Part shown: positions 43,848-56,283 of the stretch, piece after piece
Layout: each line of letters opens with the position of its first letter
Numbering within the stretch: position 1 is the stretch's first letter
NCBI GenBank assembly: GCA_029204225.1
Contig: CM055094.1
Coordinates: 71,405,223 to 71,469,222, forward strand
From: Diphasiastrum complanatum
Taxonomy: Eukaryota > Streptophyta > Lycopodiopsida > Lycopodiales > Lycopodiaceae
Length of the DNA stretch: 64,000 nt
Reading direction: 5' to 3'
Notes under the pieces: generated by a model
The model's database searches: none
Seen by the model: only the letters and a program-made list of their open reading frames with translations
Told to the model about the DNA's origin: nothing
Program-made: the position numbers and the translations under genes

Positions 43848-46800
43848 ATATGTACAAAATTGCCATCAACCTACTCAAATAATTAGACCTTCAAACTAAA
43901 ATTGAATTCCATTTAATGTATGTTTAAAAGAATGAACTCGAACCAGCTTCAAGTCTATAAATCTTCAAATTGATTCAATTTGATGTCAAAAATATCTTTT
44001 TAATTTAACTCATAACTTGTGTATATGCAACAAGCTACTCACACTAAAAACAAAACTTGAACTTGGCTCTTTAATCAACTCGAACTCGAGTTGGACTTCA
44101 AACCATAAACTTGAAGAAAACACCTCACTTCAAACTTGACTTCATCTGAATCAACCTGAGAAATATAATTTCAATATCATCTTTATAGAGAAATTATGTC
44201 CAAATCTACATATCTGAACTCGAACCTGGTTCAAGTTGTGAGCCGCTCTATCTAAGTGGAATTGAAATAGAAGAGCCTCAACTCGCACCAGGTTTGATTT
44301 GAGGAACCTCACAGCTCAAATGTCCACCAAATTTTAATACAAAAATTCAAGACGACCAACTTGAACCAGGTTTGAGTTCATAAGCCTTCACATTGATTCA
44401 ATTTGGTGTCAAAAATTATATCTCTATAAATTTAACTCTTAAACCTATGTACTTGCCATCAACCTACTCAAATACTTAGACCTTCAACCTAAAATTGAGT
44501 TCCATTTAATGTATGTTTAAAGGACTGAACTCGAACCAAGTTCGAGTTTATAGATCTTCAAATTGATTCAATTTGATGTCAAAAATATCTTTTTAATTTA
44601 ACTCGTTAACCTGTGTATATGCCACAAGCTACTCACACTAAAAACAAAACTTGAACTTGGCTCTTTAATCAAATCGAACTCGAGTTGGACTTAAAAACAT
44701 AAGCTTGAAGAAAACACCTCATCTTAAACTTGACTTCATCTGAATCAACCTGAGAAATATAATTTCAATATAATCTTTATAGATAAATTATGTCCAAATC
44801 TACATATCTGAACTCGAACCTGGTTCGAGTTATGAGCTGCTCTATATATGTGGAATTGAAATAGAAGAGCCTCAACTCACACCAGGTTTGAGTTGAGGAA
44901 CCTCACAGCTCAAACGTCCACCAAATTTAAATGCAAAAATTGAAGACGACCAACTCGAACCAGGTTCGAGTTCATAAGCCTTCACATTGATTCAATTTCA
45001 TGTCGAAAATTATATCTCTATAAATTTAACTCTTAAACCTGTGTGCTTGCCATGAACCTACTCAAATACTTAGACCTTCAACCTAGAATTGACTTCCATT
45101 TAATGTATGTTTAAAGGACTTAACTCGAACCAGGTTCAAGTTTATAAATCTTCAAATTGATTCAATTTGATGTCAAAAATATCTTTTTAATTTAACTCGT
45201 TAACGTGTGTATATGCAACAAGCTACTCACACTAAAACAAAACTTGAAATTGGCTCTTTAATCAACTCGAACTCGACTTGGACTTCGAATCATAAGCTTG
45301 AAAAAAACACCTCACTTCAAACTTGACTTCATCTAAATCAACCTAAGAAATATAATTTCAATTTAATCTTTATAGATAAATTATGTCCAAATCTACATAT
45401 CTGAACTCGAACCTGGTTCGAGTTGTGAGCTGCTCTATATAAGTGGAATTGAAATAGAAGATACTCAACTCACACCAGGTTTGAGTTTAGGAACCTCACA
45501 GCTCAAATGTCCACCAAATTTAAATGCAAAAATTGAAGACGACCAACTCGAACCAGGTTCGAGTTCATAAGACTTCACATTGATTCAATTTGATGTCGAA
45601 AATTATATCTCCATAAATTTAACTCTTAAACCTATGTACTTGCCATCAACCTACACAAACACTTAGACCTTCAACCTAAAATTGAATTCTATTTAATGTA
45701 TGTTTAAAGAACTGAACTCGAACCAAGTTCGAGTTTATAAATATTCATATTGATTCAATTCAATGTCAAAAATATCTTTTTAATTTAACTCGTTAACCTG
45801 TGTATATGCCACAAGCTACTCACACTAAAAACAAAACTTGAACTTGGCTCTCTAATCAACTCGAACTCGAGTTGGACTTCAAATCATAAGCTTGAAGAAA
45901 ACATCTTACTTCAAACTTGACTTCATCTGAATCAACCTGAGAAGTATAATTTCAATATAATCTTTATAGATAAATTATGTCCAAATCTACATATCTGAAC
46001 TCAAACCTGGTTCGAGTTGTCAGCTGCTGTATATATGTGGAATTGAAATAGAAGAGCCTCAACTCGCACCAGGTTTGAGTTGAGGAACCTCACAGCTCAA
46101 ACGTCCACCAAATTTAAATGCAAAAATTGAAGACGACCAACTCGAACCAGGTTCGAGTTCATAAGCCTTCACATTGATTCAATTTCATGTCGAAAATTAT
46201 ATCTCTATAAACTTAACTCTTAAACCTGTGTACTTGCCATGAACCTACTCAAATACTTAGACCTTCAACCTAAAATTGACTTCATTTAATGTATGTTTAA
46301 AGGACTTAACTCGAACCAGGTTCAAGTTTAAAAATCTTCAAATTGATTCAATTTGATGTCAAAAATATCTTTTTAATTTAACTCGTTAACTTGTGTATAT
46401 GCAACAAGCTACTCACACTAAAACAAAACTTGAACTTGGCTCTTTAATCAACTCGAACTCGAGTTGGACTTCAAATCATAAGCTTGAAAAAAACACCTCA
46501 CTTCAAACTTGACTTCATCTAAATCAACCTAAGAAATATAATTTCAATCTAAACTTCATAGATAAATTATGTCCAAATCTACACATCTGAACTCGAACCT
46601 GGTTCGAGTTGTGAGCTGCTCTATATAAGTGAAATATTAAGATATTCAACTCACACCAGGTTTGAGTTGAGGAACCTCACAGCTCAAATGTCCACCAAAT
46701 TTAAATGCAAAAATTGAAGACGACCAACTCGAACCAGGTTCGAGTTCATAAGCCTTCACATTGATTCAATTTGATGTCAAAAATTATATCTCCATAAATT

Positions 46801-47285
46801 TAGCTCTTAAACCTATGTACTTGCCAGCAACCTACTCAAATACTTAGACCTTCAACCTAAAATTGAATTCCATTTGATGTATGTTTAAAGAACTGAACTC
46901 GAACCAAGTTCGAGTTTATAAATATTCATATTGATTCAATTCAATGTCAAAAATATCTTTTTAATTTAACTCGTTAACCTGTGTATATGCCACAAGCTAC
47001 TCACACTAAAAACAAAACTTGAACTTGGCTCTCTAATCAACTCGAACTCGAGTTGGACTTCAAATCATAAGCTTGAAGAAAACACCTCACTTCAAACTTG
47101 ACTTCATCTGAATCAACCTGAGAAGTATAATTTCAATATAATCTTTATAGAGAAATTAGGTCCAAATCTACATATCTGAACTCGAACCTGGTTCGAGTTG
47201 TCAGCTGCTGTATATATGTGGAATTGAAATAGAAGAGCCTCAACTCGCACCAGGTTTGAGTTGAGGAACCTCACAGCTCAAATGT
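43848..47285. repeat. Satellite array, about 593-bp monomer in dimeric higher-order form, about 5.8 units
   Basis: The word GACGACCAAC recurs at 44,351, 44,945, 45,538, 46,132 and 46,719 (spacing 594, 593, 594, 587). Each unit has about five imperfect palindromes built on AACTCGAACC/GGTTCGAGTT. Variants alternate between neighbours: units near 44.8, 46.0 and 47.2 kb share TATATATGTGG and AGAGCCTCAACTC, those near 45.4 and 46.6 kb share CTATATAAGTG, giving a two-unit period of about 1.18 kb. Inside a unit, segments after successive palindromes (TTCACATTGATTCAATTT, TTCAAATTGATTCAATTT) are related, suggesting an older subrepeat of about 150 bp. No reading frame. Confidence 0.93.
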
Positions 47286-47850
47286 CACAACACCATCATG
47301 GTGCGAGCTAAGAGTTTGCCTCCTTCTATTCAAGCATAGGTGATACCTTTCATATGCTAGGCTTGTTGTACGATTTAAAAACAGTACTGACTTAGGTAGT
47401 AATATTAAATTAAGAGAATAGAAGAAATTACAAACTATTGGATCATTGTCGAATGTCACAACTCGATCCTGGGTTCGTGTTAAGTGCTCCAACTTAAGGA
47501 CCTGGATTTCAAAACTTATTGACCCTATGAAATCATTATTGTTCTTTTACTACCTTCAGATGGATACTTACACTATTGTTTCAACAATTTCAATATTTAC
47601 ACATGATGTTAAATTAAAGAGATGGCCAAAAAAAATTTGAATAAAGATTTCAAATGTAATACTCCAACCAAGGTCGAGATCCATACAACGTTTTGATTCC
47701 ACACTAAAAATGGCATAGCTTTCTAGTAGTAAGTCCAAATTTAGCGAAGTTTGGTGCATTGGAAAGCGCTCAACAAGGGCTTTCGAATGATATGTTACAT
47801 GACATAGTTTTGAGCTACGATTAAAAAGTTATGGCAAGTCAAAAGCTCAC
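47286..47850. other. Satellite edge, no gene
   Basis: Unique-looking sequence with one degenerate form of the satellite palindrome (CAACTCGATCCTGGGTTCG, about 47,459). Nothing coding is supported. Confidence 0.55.
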
Positions 47851-48059
47851 TATTAAAAGGGAAAAGTGTGCCTTCTGTAGAGAGAGAAAAACTATTTGTT
47901 TTCTCACGGTTTTCTCTCCACCAAATCAGGTGAGTAAGAGTCTATTAATCAAGCTGGACTAGGGCAATCTCATTTGTAGCTTCTAGCAAGGGTCAAATCA
48001 GCTCTTTGAAATAGTAGATCAGCTTGAAAATTTGAAGGAGGGAGCATTCCCCCCCCCCC

Positions 48060-48113
<54 letters not shown>

Positions 48114-49157
48114 CAACTAGTTAGAGTGGATAGGTAGTGAAGCAAAGGGTCCATCTGTTTGGAGGAAGTGTCTCACGTGGATCGCAAATTTGATCTTGAT
48201 CATTGGATCTTGAGGCCCAATAATCAACAATTAAGCCATTGTGGGCTCTTGGATCGTGCGCATCCATTAGATTTTGAGGGAAATGATAAACCTTCAGGTG
48301 AAGGGACCTAAAGGGAAAAGGGCCCTTCAACTTCATTAAAAGATTTCACTTTGAAAGAGACTTAAGTTCAAATTCATTTAAAGGGGAGATATTTTTTTGA
48401 CGGTTCATTTTTCCTAAAAGCCCATAACTAAGTGGCATTTGCTCCATTTAGGCTTGTTTCAAAGTTGATTTCCTCCATATTAAGGGCAGAAAAGAATTGT
48501 ACTCTACAAGTATGACTTCTCACAAATAGAGTGATTGATGAATCATGGGAAGAAAATGGATCAGAGGTCAAAGTGAACCATCTCAAGGGTGAGCTAGTTA
48601 ATGAAGTTGCATTGGAGTGTTTCCCTAAAATTGGGCCAATTTTGGCGAGTTAGGTCAAATCAAGTGGTGGAGGGCTTGAAACTTTTTTGGTCAGGCCTTA
48701 AAGTTGACTTGCAAGACTTCCAATCACACTCTGAGGCTTTTTTTAAGATCCAGTAATGTGTCAGAAGGGCAATTTTTTGGCAGAATGGCAGAATTAGGAT
48801 AATCTGTACTTGCGGAAGCCAACAAATTGGATGAGGTGTCCAATTATAGCATTGGAAAGTTAAAATAAGGAACATTCTAATTGATAAGGAGTTATGGGTG
48901 GTGAGTATTGATCCATGACTTTTATTAATTTTTTCTAGGAGCATCGGATCAAGTAACAATTTGCATAGTTAATAGGCCTAAGAACAAAAAGTATAGCTGA
49001 AAGCAAGAATTGCACAATTTTTGAAGCTGCTAGGGAAATATTGGCACACATGGAAATTGCGGACTTGGGTAGAAATACACTACCTTTTCATTGGAGGAGA
49101 GACAATAGGCCCACCACTTTACCCCCCATACTCCAAGAGGGTAAGCCCATCATTGTT
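47851..49157 (+). repeat. Leader and gag-start segment of a copia-like element, copy 1
   Basis: Aligns with 59,963-61,366 along its whole length apart from the microsatellite. It includes a run of 22 C (48,049-48,070) followed by (TC)n to 48,110 where the other copy has only (TC)n. The part around 48,310-48,500 resembles the element 2 leader, and about 48,820-48,910 encodes a decayed gag start (NKLDEVSNYSIGKLK), comparable to KLDGISNYVVCKFK in element 2. No open reading frame survives. Confidence 0.75.
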
Positions 49158-49519
49158 AAAAATTATAAAACATATCTATCATCTGTTGTTAATGTTTGGG
49201 GGATCCTACCCATGTAAATATTTTGTACATATCCAAGGTATGTTAATTGAGCACATATCCTTGTAGAATAGGGCGAGTTTGGGTTAGGTAGATCAAATTC
49301 CAGTGACATGCATAAAGTCTAGTTGGTCTAGTATGATATGCAATAATGTTGACAATGTCTAGTTTGACATGCATATAGAGATTCACATGGAATTGGTCAA
49401 TTATGACCTTGTAGAAACTCGAGCCACAATAAATGCATAATGTCCTAAGTTTCCATAGTGACATGCAAAGCATGCAATCACTCTAATGGACACATGCATG
49501 TAGATTTGTACATGGCTAT
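49158..49519. other. No recognised gene
   Basis: AT-rich spacer with several TGACATGCA-like words; nothing coding is supported. Confidence 0.5.
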
Positions 49520-50020
49520 TTGAGAAATTGCCATTTGGAGAAAGTAGGTAGAAGTTAGGTGCAACCTATGCATACTAGCAGTTAGGTGTCAAGTTAATAG
49601 TTGTTTGCTCTTGAATAGGTGTAGATGTTCATTGAATGCAAGGAGTACCACAAATTTTGGCTCTCCTATATATGTACATATCATTCTCTTTCACAAAGTA
49701 ATGAAGAACCAAAGTTTTGTAGCTATCTCATGCTTGGTTGGATCTAAACTGTTTTTTCTTGTTATCTCTCTAGCTCTCTCTCTCTAACTCATGTTGAGGC
49801 TAATGATTATGCATTGTAATCTTGTACTTTTAATCATTCTTTGATTCATTGCTGTCATAGTCTATTGATTAGCATGCTAGATTGTGAATTAGCCATATCT
49901 TCTGAACTAGATCTTGTTGAACAATCTAGAATCAGGGTACTGTGCCAACCACAAAGCTTAATCAAGATCAGTCACTCTTGTGGACATTCCCCACACGTGT
50001 GAATTTTGGAATTTTCAACA
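49520..50020 (+). repeat. 5' LTR of a copia element distantly related to element 3
   Basis: Ends ...CCACACGTGTGAATTTTGGAATTTTCAACA and is followed by the primer-binding site TGGTATCAGAGCC at 50,021-50,033. A TATATATG box lies near 49,665. The start near TTTGAGAAATTGCC resembles the element 3 LTR start (TGTGAGAAATTGGC), but is uncertain. A leader continues to about 50,629 and shares phrasing with the element 3 leader, again with CACACGTGTG at about 50,208. Confidence 0.65.
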
Positions 50021-50629
50021 TGGTATCAGAGCCTCATTAAGCTTTGCATGCTAATTTCCCTGATAGTACAAGAAATTGAGAGATAAACAAGCAAAAAAAA
50101 ACAGTTTTTCACCTTTTCTAACATTTCTCTGAAATGTAATTGGATCAAATCGGACCTGAACTGAATTTTTAGACCTGAATTGAGGAAGTACGGAATTCTG
50201 GAATTCCACACGTGTGAAAATCAGAGTTTTTCAGTCCCTTTGTTCTCCTTACTTATAGATCCAAAGATAGTAGTCTTATAGCTTGATGGAAAGCATTTGA
50301 TCTGTACTTTCCATAGAAATTGAAACCAAATCAATCTGATGTGTACAACAAGAGTTATAATCTCTTAAAGAGGATAGGGATAGGTCCAAAATCCGAGTGA
50401 CAACATTTTGATTTGATTCAATTATACTTTGTTCTGAAATTCATTGTTTTGAGCATCCAACACAAGAAACGAAAGATCAAGACTGAGTTTGAAGTAATTG
50501 AACACCCTTTGAGCCTTCTGAGTGTCAATAGTGTTTTCTTTTGTTGCATTTCACATGTGCCAAAAGTAGAATTCAAACTAACCAAAGTGTCTCAATCCAC
50601 TTTGTGTATCTGATCTAGTTAGCTTGTCT
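50021..50629 (+). other. PBS and leader of the 49.5-kb LTR element (truncated)
   Basis: Begins TGGTATCAGAGCC, then non-coding leader. It is cut off at about 50,630 by another LTR in the opposite orientation before any gag is seen. Confidence 0.65.
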
Positions 50630-51212
50630 TGTGGAATATTTGAGATCTATCTCAAATACAGTTGCATGTGTTTCACATAGGAAGGTAGTACTTTTTTTGA
50701 AAATACCTATAGCGAAAGAGAGCAGCAACTCTAAGTCAGATAGGAACAAGCTCAAGCTCCAAGATTGCCAAGAACTCGTAGAGGATCTTCTTTATTCAAC
50801 AAGAGTAAATGACAATACAAGTAAAGCTCCCTCACAAGAGCGGGGGTCTCTTAATTAGACCAAGAGGCTGCCCATGTGGAGCCTAAGTGGCAATTCCACT
50901 AATCTACAAATTCCAAGTGGATTTAGCCTTTCCACTAGAAGTCACCATAAAAAGGTGGCTCACTCTAATTTATTTAAGAGGGGTCTACATGTATTACAAT
51001 GCCTAGAAATGATACTAGCTCCTACATGGTCATTCCTTCTTTGGGATTCACCATGAGGCTCACATAACGTAGAACTGTATACCTAACTAGTATTTCTCGG
51101 CTCTCATCTTCTACCTCTTTTCTTCCTTCTGAGACCTCTCCGGTCTAGGGTGAGAGGTGCTCTTCATACAACTCAACTCGGCATCTTGGGAATTCCTTGG
51201 AATCTACCAACA
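50630..51212 (-). repeat. LTR of an unclassified retroelement (minus strand)
   Basis: On the minus strand it begins TGTTGGTAGATTCC at 51,212, after a G-rich polypurine tract (TTAGGGGGGGATGA, about 51,213-51,226), and ends ...AAATATTCCACA near 50,630, giving a 583-bp LTR with TG...CA ends. AATAAAG is present in the middle as a possible polyadenylation signal. No target-site duplication was found on comparing the flanks. Confidence 0.6.
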
Positions 51213-51226
51213 TCATCCCCCCCTAA

Positions 51227-52311
51227 TTTGTTGCAGGACCCACTGCAACACATGTAGAATGACGTGGTTTCGCTTGGCACTTGGAAAAGCATGGATCTTT
51301 AGTCGCTTTTGTAAAACCAAGTGCTTATTCGCATCAAAATTATTTCACAAAATTGGAGATCTCTCGACGGCCTCTACATCCTAGCCCCCTTGAGAGCCTC
51401 TTGTGAGTACTGCTCGCCTTGTCGCCTTGCAGTCTGTTTTTGCTCGTTCAGCTTCTTCCCCAAGGCTTTAAATACTTGGAAGCGGAGCTTGCTTCCATAA
51501 GATAGTGGCCCCCTCTTGCACTTTTAGGATAAAGCTGAACTCTTGCTAGTCTTCTATCATTGTAACGTACCGGGAGGACATAAAGGTCACTCTGTAGTAA
51601 AGTCGGGCCATCATTTCATGATCGTCCTCAAACTGTCTGGAGAGCCACATTGGGATTGATCTGAATTGGATCTAAGCCACGATCCCAAAAACACTCTTGA
51701 TGCATCAGGAAGACCATCAATCTGCAATATTTTGCACTTTCCCTTATCCACAGATCAGCGTAGATATAAAACATGTCTTGTCGCCAAGTTCTCTCTCCCC
51801 TCATAGTTTGGTTGGGATTTTAGTATGACTTGGCTATAAAGACTTATGGGGAGCTAATTACCTTGGAGAGGTTGAAAGGGCTTGTTGTGGGGTTGGGTAC
51901 CAATTGCATCAGCAATCCTTTAGCAACAAGCTCCAAGAATCGCATGGCCCGAATCCAAGCTCCAAAGGTAGCTCAACTGCTTTAGTTAAGTTGTTGACTC
52001 GTCTATAGGTTTGGAGCTAAACCTTTTGCCTTGCTAGCTCATTCATAGATTGAAGGCTTACATGTGCTCAACTATGTTTGCTCCAAAACATTTTTTGGGA
52101 TACCAAAATGAGTCCTTTGAGTCTTCTAGAAGCATTTCTACACTCCTGAATTAGCTTCACAAGATCCTCCCCACACTTGAGAGTTGATATTGTCATAAGG
52201 GTCTACATCTATTAAGCCACAAGTTGTGGACGTGATTCACCATACTTTGGCACGAGCTTTATTCATTGGCCATGTTTAGCAAGAAATTGTTGAGATCCTT
52301 TTAGCCCCAAA
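51227..52311. other. Probable internal remains of the minus-strand element, not identified
   Basis: Minus-strand reading gives short coding-like pieces (for example QFEDDHEMMARLYYRVTF near 51,650-51,590) between stops. I recognise no domain. Confidence 0.35.
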
Positions 52312-52551
52312 TTAGGCTGTATGTACATCCATCATATGTATCTCTAGATTCATTGCAGCATACGATTGAAGAATTCTAATTGAAGAATGTTTGCCTACTG
52401 GATTGAAAGTCTCAATATAGTAGAAATTTGGGATCTGGGAAAATTCTCTTGCAACAAGTCGAGCTTTTCTTTGATCGATACTTCCATTAGCTTTGTACTT
52501 GATCTTGAATATCCATTTGCAATCAGCTATATTTTTGCTTGCTAAACTCAT
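52312..52551 (-). pseudogene. Copia RT fragment
   Basis: 79 codons with DCKWIFKIKYKANGSIDQRKARLVA, IETFNPVGKHSSIRIL and HMMDVHTA, the N-terminal RT blocks of a copia element up to the first catalytic Asp (normally QMDVKTAFLNG). The run stops at 52,312. Upstream (52,560-53,230) there are only short unassigned frames. Confidence 0.85.
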
Positions 52552-54221
52552 AATCCATTCTTTTTGAAAGCGTTTCTCTGGTAAGCTTTATGCACTCAAG
52601 ATCAGCCATTCCAACATTATGTATATTGAGCTCCTCAGGATTCGAATTGTTTATAAACCTTAAGTAATCTCCCTAATTTTGAGCTTTATTGTTTTGGCAC
52701 ACTATAAAGTGAACTTTCCAAGCTCTAGATGTATCGTTTTGACACAATGTACAATGAGCTCCCTTAGCTCTAGATTTTTCAATGTGGAATATCTTGTTGT
52801 GATCCCCATGAGATAAAGATGTATTTGTGTTGTGCAATCTGGTTAAATTGATGCCTTTTCTTGCACAACAAGTTATTTGTATTCCTTCCAATGCACACTA
52901 AGTTTGTCCTCAAAGAATCTATTGTACGTTGCATCATGGTATCTCGATTCTTGAAAAACTTTTATATTATTAAATGCCTTTTATTCTAAGTGGAGCCTTG
53001 GAGACCTTTGGAGCGCCTCTCAAGACCCAACCATTCGCCTTTGGCATTTATCTGATTGTTAATCTTGATACAATGTTTCCTTAATTCTTTGGCCCATCTT
53101 ACATGCATGAAGAAAACACTCTTCAATACATTTCCAACTTGGACCTTTACACCCAATACATTTGTTCCAACAACAAATACGTCTTGCCTTTCATCAAATG
53201 ATGAAGCATCCCCTAGTCCCAAGAGCAAATGCTAGAGTCCTTGAAATGTAATTACCAATCTAGCCATATGTTTTTTGAAAATTTCACAACTATAGTTGTA
53301 GAATTTGATAAGCTTTCCACTTGGCACAAGTTAACTCAAAGCCTTATCACAACTTTATAGCAAAAATTATCAACTTGACATCTAAAGTTGACTAGCCTTT
53401 TCATCTAATTACCATTTCATATGTCCCCTTTTATTCTTCCTTTGAGCACCTAGAGAGGCATGTGTGATGGCCCTTCTTTGTCCTTTTCGGATAACATGTT
53501 GAGCCTTCCAAAACTTAGCTAGGTTATCTTATATTTTCATGCGTTGATCAACCTTGTCCTCTCATCAAGCACCAAGAGAAAGATATGTAGATGCCCCTCT
53601 CTTCTCTTGTGACATATTGAGCTTGGATGGAGTTTTACATTTTTGTGGATAAGTCTCATTGTTTGCCACTAAACTTGTTGGAAGTTTTGGCCTAATTTCA
53701 TGTGCACAATGCATGAGATTGATGGTATAATGCATCTTGCATGTGGAGCTTAATTAGTGAAACTTGATTGCATCTCCTTATGAATAAGGTGCAATTGAGC
53801 TACTATCCTATCATACTCTCCTCGAAGACCTCTCGCATAATTATTTCAAGCATTAGTACTGTTGGCTAAGCCTGGTGACTATACTAGGATTTTTGGCGAG
53901 GGTTGTGTTACTTCAACATAGCACCAGGTGGATAAAGCATCAGTCAGGCACGAGATCTGTCAATTGAGAGCTCATAGATCTCAAAGTAGCTACAGTCTCC
54001 ACAATCTTGCAGTCTGATCAGGACATCCCTAGGGCATAAATAGTGATAAAATTTAGGGGAATAGAAACAATAACTCAAGATCCCTCTCTGGATCAACTGA
54101 CAGATGTCACCAAATGATGGTAAGAAATCAATATCTATCATACAGTTCTCCAAGTCAACTCTGGGTCAGGTAGCAAAGTACAACTGTACTTAAGGTGTTC
54201 TGAGCTTTGCCTTGCACTAAT
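52552..54221. other. No recognised gene
   Basis: A minus-strand open frame at 52,986-53,228 and another at 53,944-54,153 have no family features that I recognise. Low-complexity AT-rich text otherwise. Confidence 0.5.
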
Positions 54222-55251
54222 TCAGACTCCTAACATCATTTCCAATTCCAATGATGTCATCAACATATATTGCCATCACAGTGATCTCTGATCTTGTTCT
54301 CCTGAAGAAGATGCTATGATCCATGTTGCACCTCTTGAAGCCCCTGCTTTGAAGAAATATTTTCATTATTTCATACCACACTCGAGATGCCTGTCTGAGT
54401 TCGTAGAGTGCCTTCTTCAGCTTGCATACTAGATTAATCCCCTGTCAAATCCTTCAGGCTGCTTCATGTACACGTCCTCGTTTAGATCCGAATTCAAGAA
54501 CGTCGTCTTGATGTCCAACTGGTGGATTTGCATGTCATTTAGGGCTGCCCATGCCAGCAGAATTCTGATCGATCCGATCCTTGCTACCGGTGTGAATGTT
54601 TCATCGAAATCTATTCCCTCTGTCTAAGCACATCCCTTTGCTACTATTCTCGCTTTGTACCTTTTTATCTCTCTGTCAACATCAAACTTTATTTTGAGCA
54701 CCCATTTGCAGCCTATTGCCTTTCTTCCCTTTGGAAGATGTACTAAGTCCCAAGCATCATTATGTTGAATGGACTTCATCTCCTCCAGCATCCCTTGGTG
54801 CCACATGCTAGAGCTTTCGGAATCTTGTGCTTTTTGAAAATTTGCAGGCTTCATCACATGCTCCTTGCTCATGAAAACCATATCATCAATCCTGTGAGGC
54901 ATCTTTCTTACCCTGGTAGGTCTTCTATCTTCTTCATGCTCTGCAGTTGAGTGCTCTGGCATGTTCTTTCGAGAGGTCCATCCTCTAGTCCTGAACTTGT
55001 CCCCATCTTGCTATAGATCTTCACCTATTGTCCTCTCCAATGTGCTCTCTACGTCCATGCCTTCCTGCTTGTGAGTAGCCTCGTAGCTATCAGATATCAG
55101 AATGGGTTCCTCAGTGACTATTACCATTGAGCTTCCTGAAATCTTTGGTTTGCTATTTGCCTTATATCCGACATACCCTGTAGAGTCGTCATCAAATATA
55201 AAATCCCTACTGATGACGAAAGCATTTGTGGTTAAATTGTACAGCTTGTAC
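54222..55251 (-). pseudogene. Copia element 5, RT and integrase-RT linker (broken)
   Basis: On the minus strand: NLTTNAFVISRDFIFDDDS (integrase tail, about 55,240-55,180), an acidic linker, an RT frame 54,962-54,624 with AIGCKWVLKIKFDVD and YKARIVAKGCA, a TAG, then EGIDFDETFTPVARI, IHQLDIKTTFLNSDL and MKQPEGFD with breaks, and YVDDIIGIG near 54,265. Homology stops at about 54,222. Several stops and at least two frameshifts make it non-functional. Confidence 0.85.
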
Positions 55252-56094
55252 TATAAAGTCCTCAATCCAAGGATCCTATTCTATGCATGCCAATCACAAG
55301 CAACACAAGGGAACCCAATGGTGGACAAACCAACACAACCAAACCTAAATCAAACGGATCTAGCCCCCAAGCTATGGATCAATCACTCAGAGAGGAATAA
55401 AGCATCACACCAGCAACATCCTGCCACCGGTCATGCTATCAAGCATACACTAGTGAGAGCCATGCATGTATACTTATACCCTCCAAGGCCCATGCATCAC
55501 TAGTAGTGCACTATGGCACCTCACTAGACACCTCTGCAGCCTAGGGCACGTCATCCAGTTCCCCAGTGACTCACTGATAGACCCATACAAATCCACCATC
55601 AAGTGTTTAGGCCTACAACCATTAATTATGACCATGTACTTATAAGGTCCCCAATTCCCTTATAGTCACAATTAACTTACGGGTTGTTGGTCTATCGGTC
55701 CCTAGCATGGACACGCTACCCGAGACCAGTCATGGGCATGACATTCTTTCCCCCCTTATTCAAGTTTTGTCCTCAAAGCTTAAAACTGGGAAAGTTCCTC
55801 CTTAAGCTTCCTTCCTGTTACTAGGAATCATCATCGTCTGTACATCCCCTCCCAGTGAACCAAATTCTCGGTAACTATACGATTTCATAATTGTTTAGTT
55901 CTTGTATGCAAGATCTTTCTGGGTTCAAGTCAAGACACACCAAACCAACCCAACCAAACCTAGATCGTACGGATCTAGACCCCAAGCTATGGATCAATCA
56001 CAAAGAGGAGTATGGCATCATCCACCATCAAGTACCCTTGTGTTGCTTGTGATTGGCATGCTTAGAATAGGGTCCTTGGATTGAGGACTTTATA
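55252..56094. mobile_element. 843-bp insertion with 60-bp terminal inverted repeats
   Basis: 55,252-55,311 and the reverse complement of 56,035-56,094 are the same except for two bases, beginning TATAAAGTCCTCAATCC. It interrupts the integrase frame of element 5 between IFVGYPKGY (56,100) and NLTTNAF (55,235), so it is a real insertion. A TA on each side would fit a Tc1/mariner-type duplication. Just inside, a direct repeat of about 95 bp (55,322-55,416 and 55,934-56,027, sharing CAAGCTATGGATCAATCAC) is unusual for a simple MITE. No transposase is seen. Confidence 0.75.
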
Positions 56095-56283
56095 TGTACC
56101 CTTTAGGATACCCGACAAAAATGCATCTCTGTCCTTTGGGGTCCAGTTTTCTCCTCTCCTCCTTTGGAACATGTGCGAATGCAATGCACCCAAATACTCT
56201 GAAGTAGCGAACATTCGGTTTCCTTCCATACCATGCTTTTCTTGGTGACCTGTTGATTACGTGACATTAGAGGAGTTCTCAAT
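56095..56283 (-). pseudogene. Copia element 5, integrase C-terminal part
   Basis: Minus-strand reading NRSPRKAWYGRKPNVRYFRVFGCIAFAH, VPKEERRKLDPK, then, after a frame slip, GYPKGY, is the integrase C-terminal segment that continues across the 843-bp insertion into 55,251. Homology begins abruptly at about 56,283. Confidence 0.8.

Noticed and set aside
43848-47285. Pol III B-box (GGTTCGAGTTC) or CRISPR-like array in the satellite
   Set aside because: The B-box match fails at the invariant last C, there is no A box, and the units are long, diverged tandem monomers without spacers; the genome is eukaryotic.
50630-51212. Solo LTR
   Set aside because: A polypurine tract adjoins it on one side and the 5-bp flanks do not match, so it is the 3' LTR of a longer, degraded element.
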